Shown here: positions 63,453 to 64,000 of the stretch, piece after piece | How positions within the stretch are numbered: the first letter of the stretch is position 1 | Layout of the letters: each line of letters starts with the position of its first letter | DNA from: Sepiola atlantica | Lineage: Eukaryota; Mollusca; Cephalopoda; Sepiida; Sepiolidae | Length of the DNA stretch: 64,000 nucleotides | NCBI GenBank assembly: GCA_963556195.1 | Contig: CAUVYP010001193.1 | Span: 620,001-684,000, forward strand | Direction: 5' to 3' | Program-made: the position numbers and the translations under genes | Notes under the pieces: generated by a model | What the model was told of the DNA's origin: nothing | The model's input: the letters and a program-made list of their open reading frames with translations, nothing else | Databases searched by the model: none

Positions 63453-63554
63453 TAAAAAGAACCATTTACTATACGATCATTTATTGCTAAATGAGAGATG
63501 TGAAAAAAAAAGGCGATTTGTTCAAGTATTTGAATTAAGAAAGAATTTACATCT

Positions 63555-63631
63555 GTGTTCCTTTAGCTCAGACGGTAGCGCGTTTGGCTGTTAGCGTCAA
63601 GGTTGCGAGTTCGAATCGCAACGTTGACGCC
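63555..63631 (+). pseudogene. tRNA-like sequence (Asn-like anticodon region), copy 2
   Basis: An A box TAGCTCAGACGG (63,564-63,575) matches the Pol III consensus at 11 of 12 positions. A B box GAGTTCGAATC (63,607-63,617) follows at normal spacing. The anticodon region reads GGCTGTTAGC, closest to tRNA-Asn (GTT). The 7-bp acceptor stem does not form. Instead GCGTCAA (63,594) pairs with TTGACGC (63,624) outside TTGCG/CGCAA, giving one long hairpin. This fits a SINE head or decayed tRNA gene better than a working tRNA. Confidence 0.7.
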
Positions 63632-63757
63632 GAAAATTATTTATTGCTTATTTAGTCGTTAATATGTGGCCCAATGTATTTGTTTGTTTCCGACTTTGAA
63701 ATTAATTAAATAGTAGTTATCTCGCCCCCCCTCCCCTCTTTTTACAAAAATTCCCTA

Positions 63758-63793
63758 GGACGGACAGACAGACAGACAGACATCCTGACAGAG
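63758..63793. repeat. (GACA)n microsatellite, module 6 end
   Basis: Interrupted by ATCCT near its end. Confidence 0.9.
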
Positions 63794-63819
63794 AAAGTGC
63801 TCGTTATATTATAAGTGGA

Positions 63820-63860
63820 CTAGCCAAAATAGCCTCCCTACGGTCGTCTATTTTTGCTAG
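63820..63860. repeat. Junction hairpin, type A, copy 7
   Basis: Identical in both arms to copy 1; opens the last, cut-off module. Confidence 0.8.
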
Positions 63861-64000
63861 GCTGCCGCGTCGGAAATGAACGCTCACCAGTAAACCGATG
63901 GAGACTCAGTCATATTTCGTGGGTGGGTAGACATCGATTTTCTATGTTTCTAACCAAGAATATTTTTAGTTTAAAAACAAATAAAACATGTTTAAAAAAT
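63820..64000. repeat. Composite module 7, start only
   Basis: Hairpin A and the GTAAACCGATGGAGACTCAG leader, then the beginning of the AT-rich part; cut by the window end. Confidence 0.8.

Larger units (their letters stand above)
63066..63819. repeat. Composite module 6 (tRNA-type)
   Basis: Hairpin B, A/T homopolymers with TTTCGCGCCAAA, three tandem 42-bp repeats, tRNA-like sequence, AT-rich tail and (GACA)n. Longer than module 4, mainly through the 42-bp repeats and the tail. Confidence 0.78.

Noticed and set aside
63555..63631. Functional tRNA-Asn gene
   Set aside because: The acceptor stem cannot pair and the anticodon stem is mismatched. Only the internal promoter boxes and a T-arm-like hairpin remain.

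Overview
This window looks like heterochromatic or otherwise repeat-dense nuclear DNA of a metazoan, probably a marine invertebrate. That assignment is an inference. It rests on a pogo/CENP-B-type transposon with a spliced-looking 5' end, a copia-type LTR element primed by initiator tRNA-Met, pieces of U2 snRNA and tRNA genes inside dispersed repeats, and the absence of bacterial gene layout. I cannot name the species. No host single-copy gene is visible.

Layout. (1) About 1-46,272 is one uninterrupted head-to-tail array of a 118-bp AT-rich satellite, roughly 390 monomers, all in one orientation. Marker variants show nested higher-order repeats of 2,716, 3,661 and about 4,488 bp, plus larger copies shifted by 4,985, 10,838 and 11,900 bp. 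The array ends abruptly. (2) 46,273-47,119 is the 5' stump of an LTR retrotransposon on the minus strand: a 185-bp LTR, a primer-binding site, and a gag-like reading frame broken by one stop and cut off by the satellite. (3) 47,120-52,308 is a degenerate repeat of roughly 100 bp. An apparently complete 3,395-bp pogo-like transposon (47,490-50,884) sits inside it, with terminal inverted repeats, a TA target duplication and a 663-aa DD35D transposase on the minus strand. (4) 52,309-64,000 is a chain of modules. Each begins with a 41-42-bp hairpin and ends in a (GACA)n tract. Four modules carry a homopolymer-rich minisatellite, blocks of TGACGTCA and TGAGTCA sites and a 41-bp piece of U2 snRNA on the minus strand. 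Two shorter modules carry a tRNA-like sequence instead.

The only convincing intact protein gene is the transposase. The gag-like frame is a pseudogene. Other open frames lie in satellite, homopolymer tracts or recently copied non-coding repeats, and I do not call them genes.

The most unusual points are: a hammerhead-ribozyme-like core in the 118-bp satellite, with correctly placed stem I and cleavage triplet but a poor stem II; a repeated micro-inversion used here as a higher-order marker; the nine transposase-site-like motifs of the pogo element; and the mosaic U2/tRNA modules with shared hairpin junctions.
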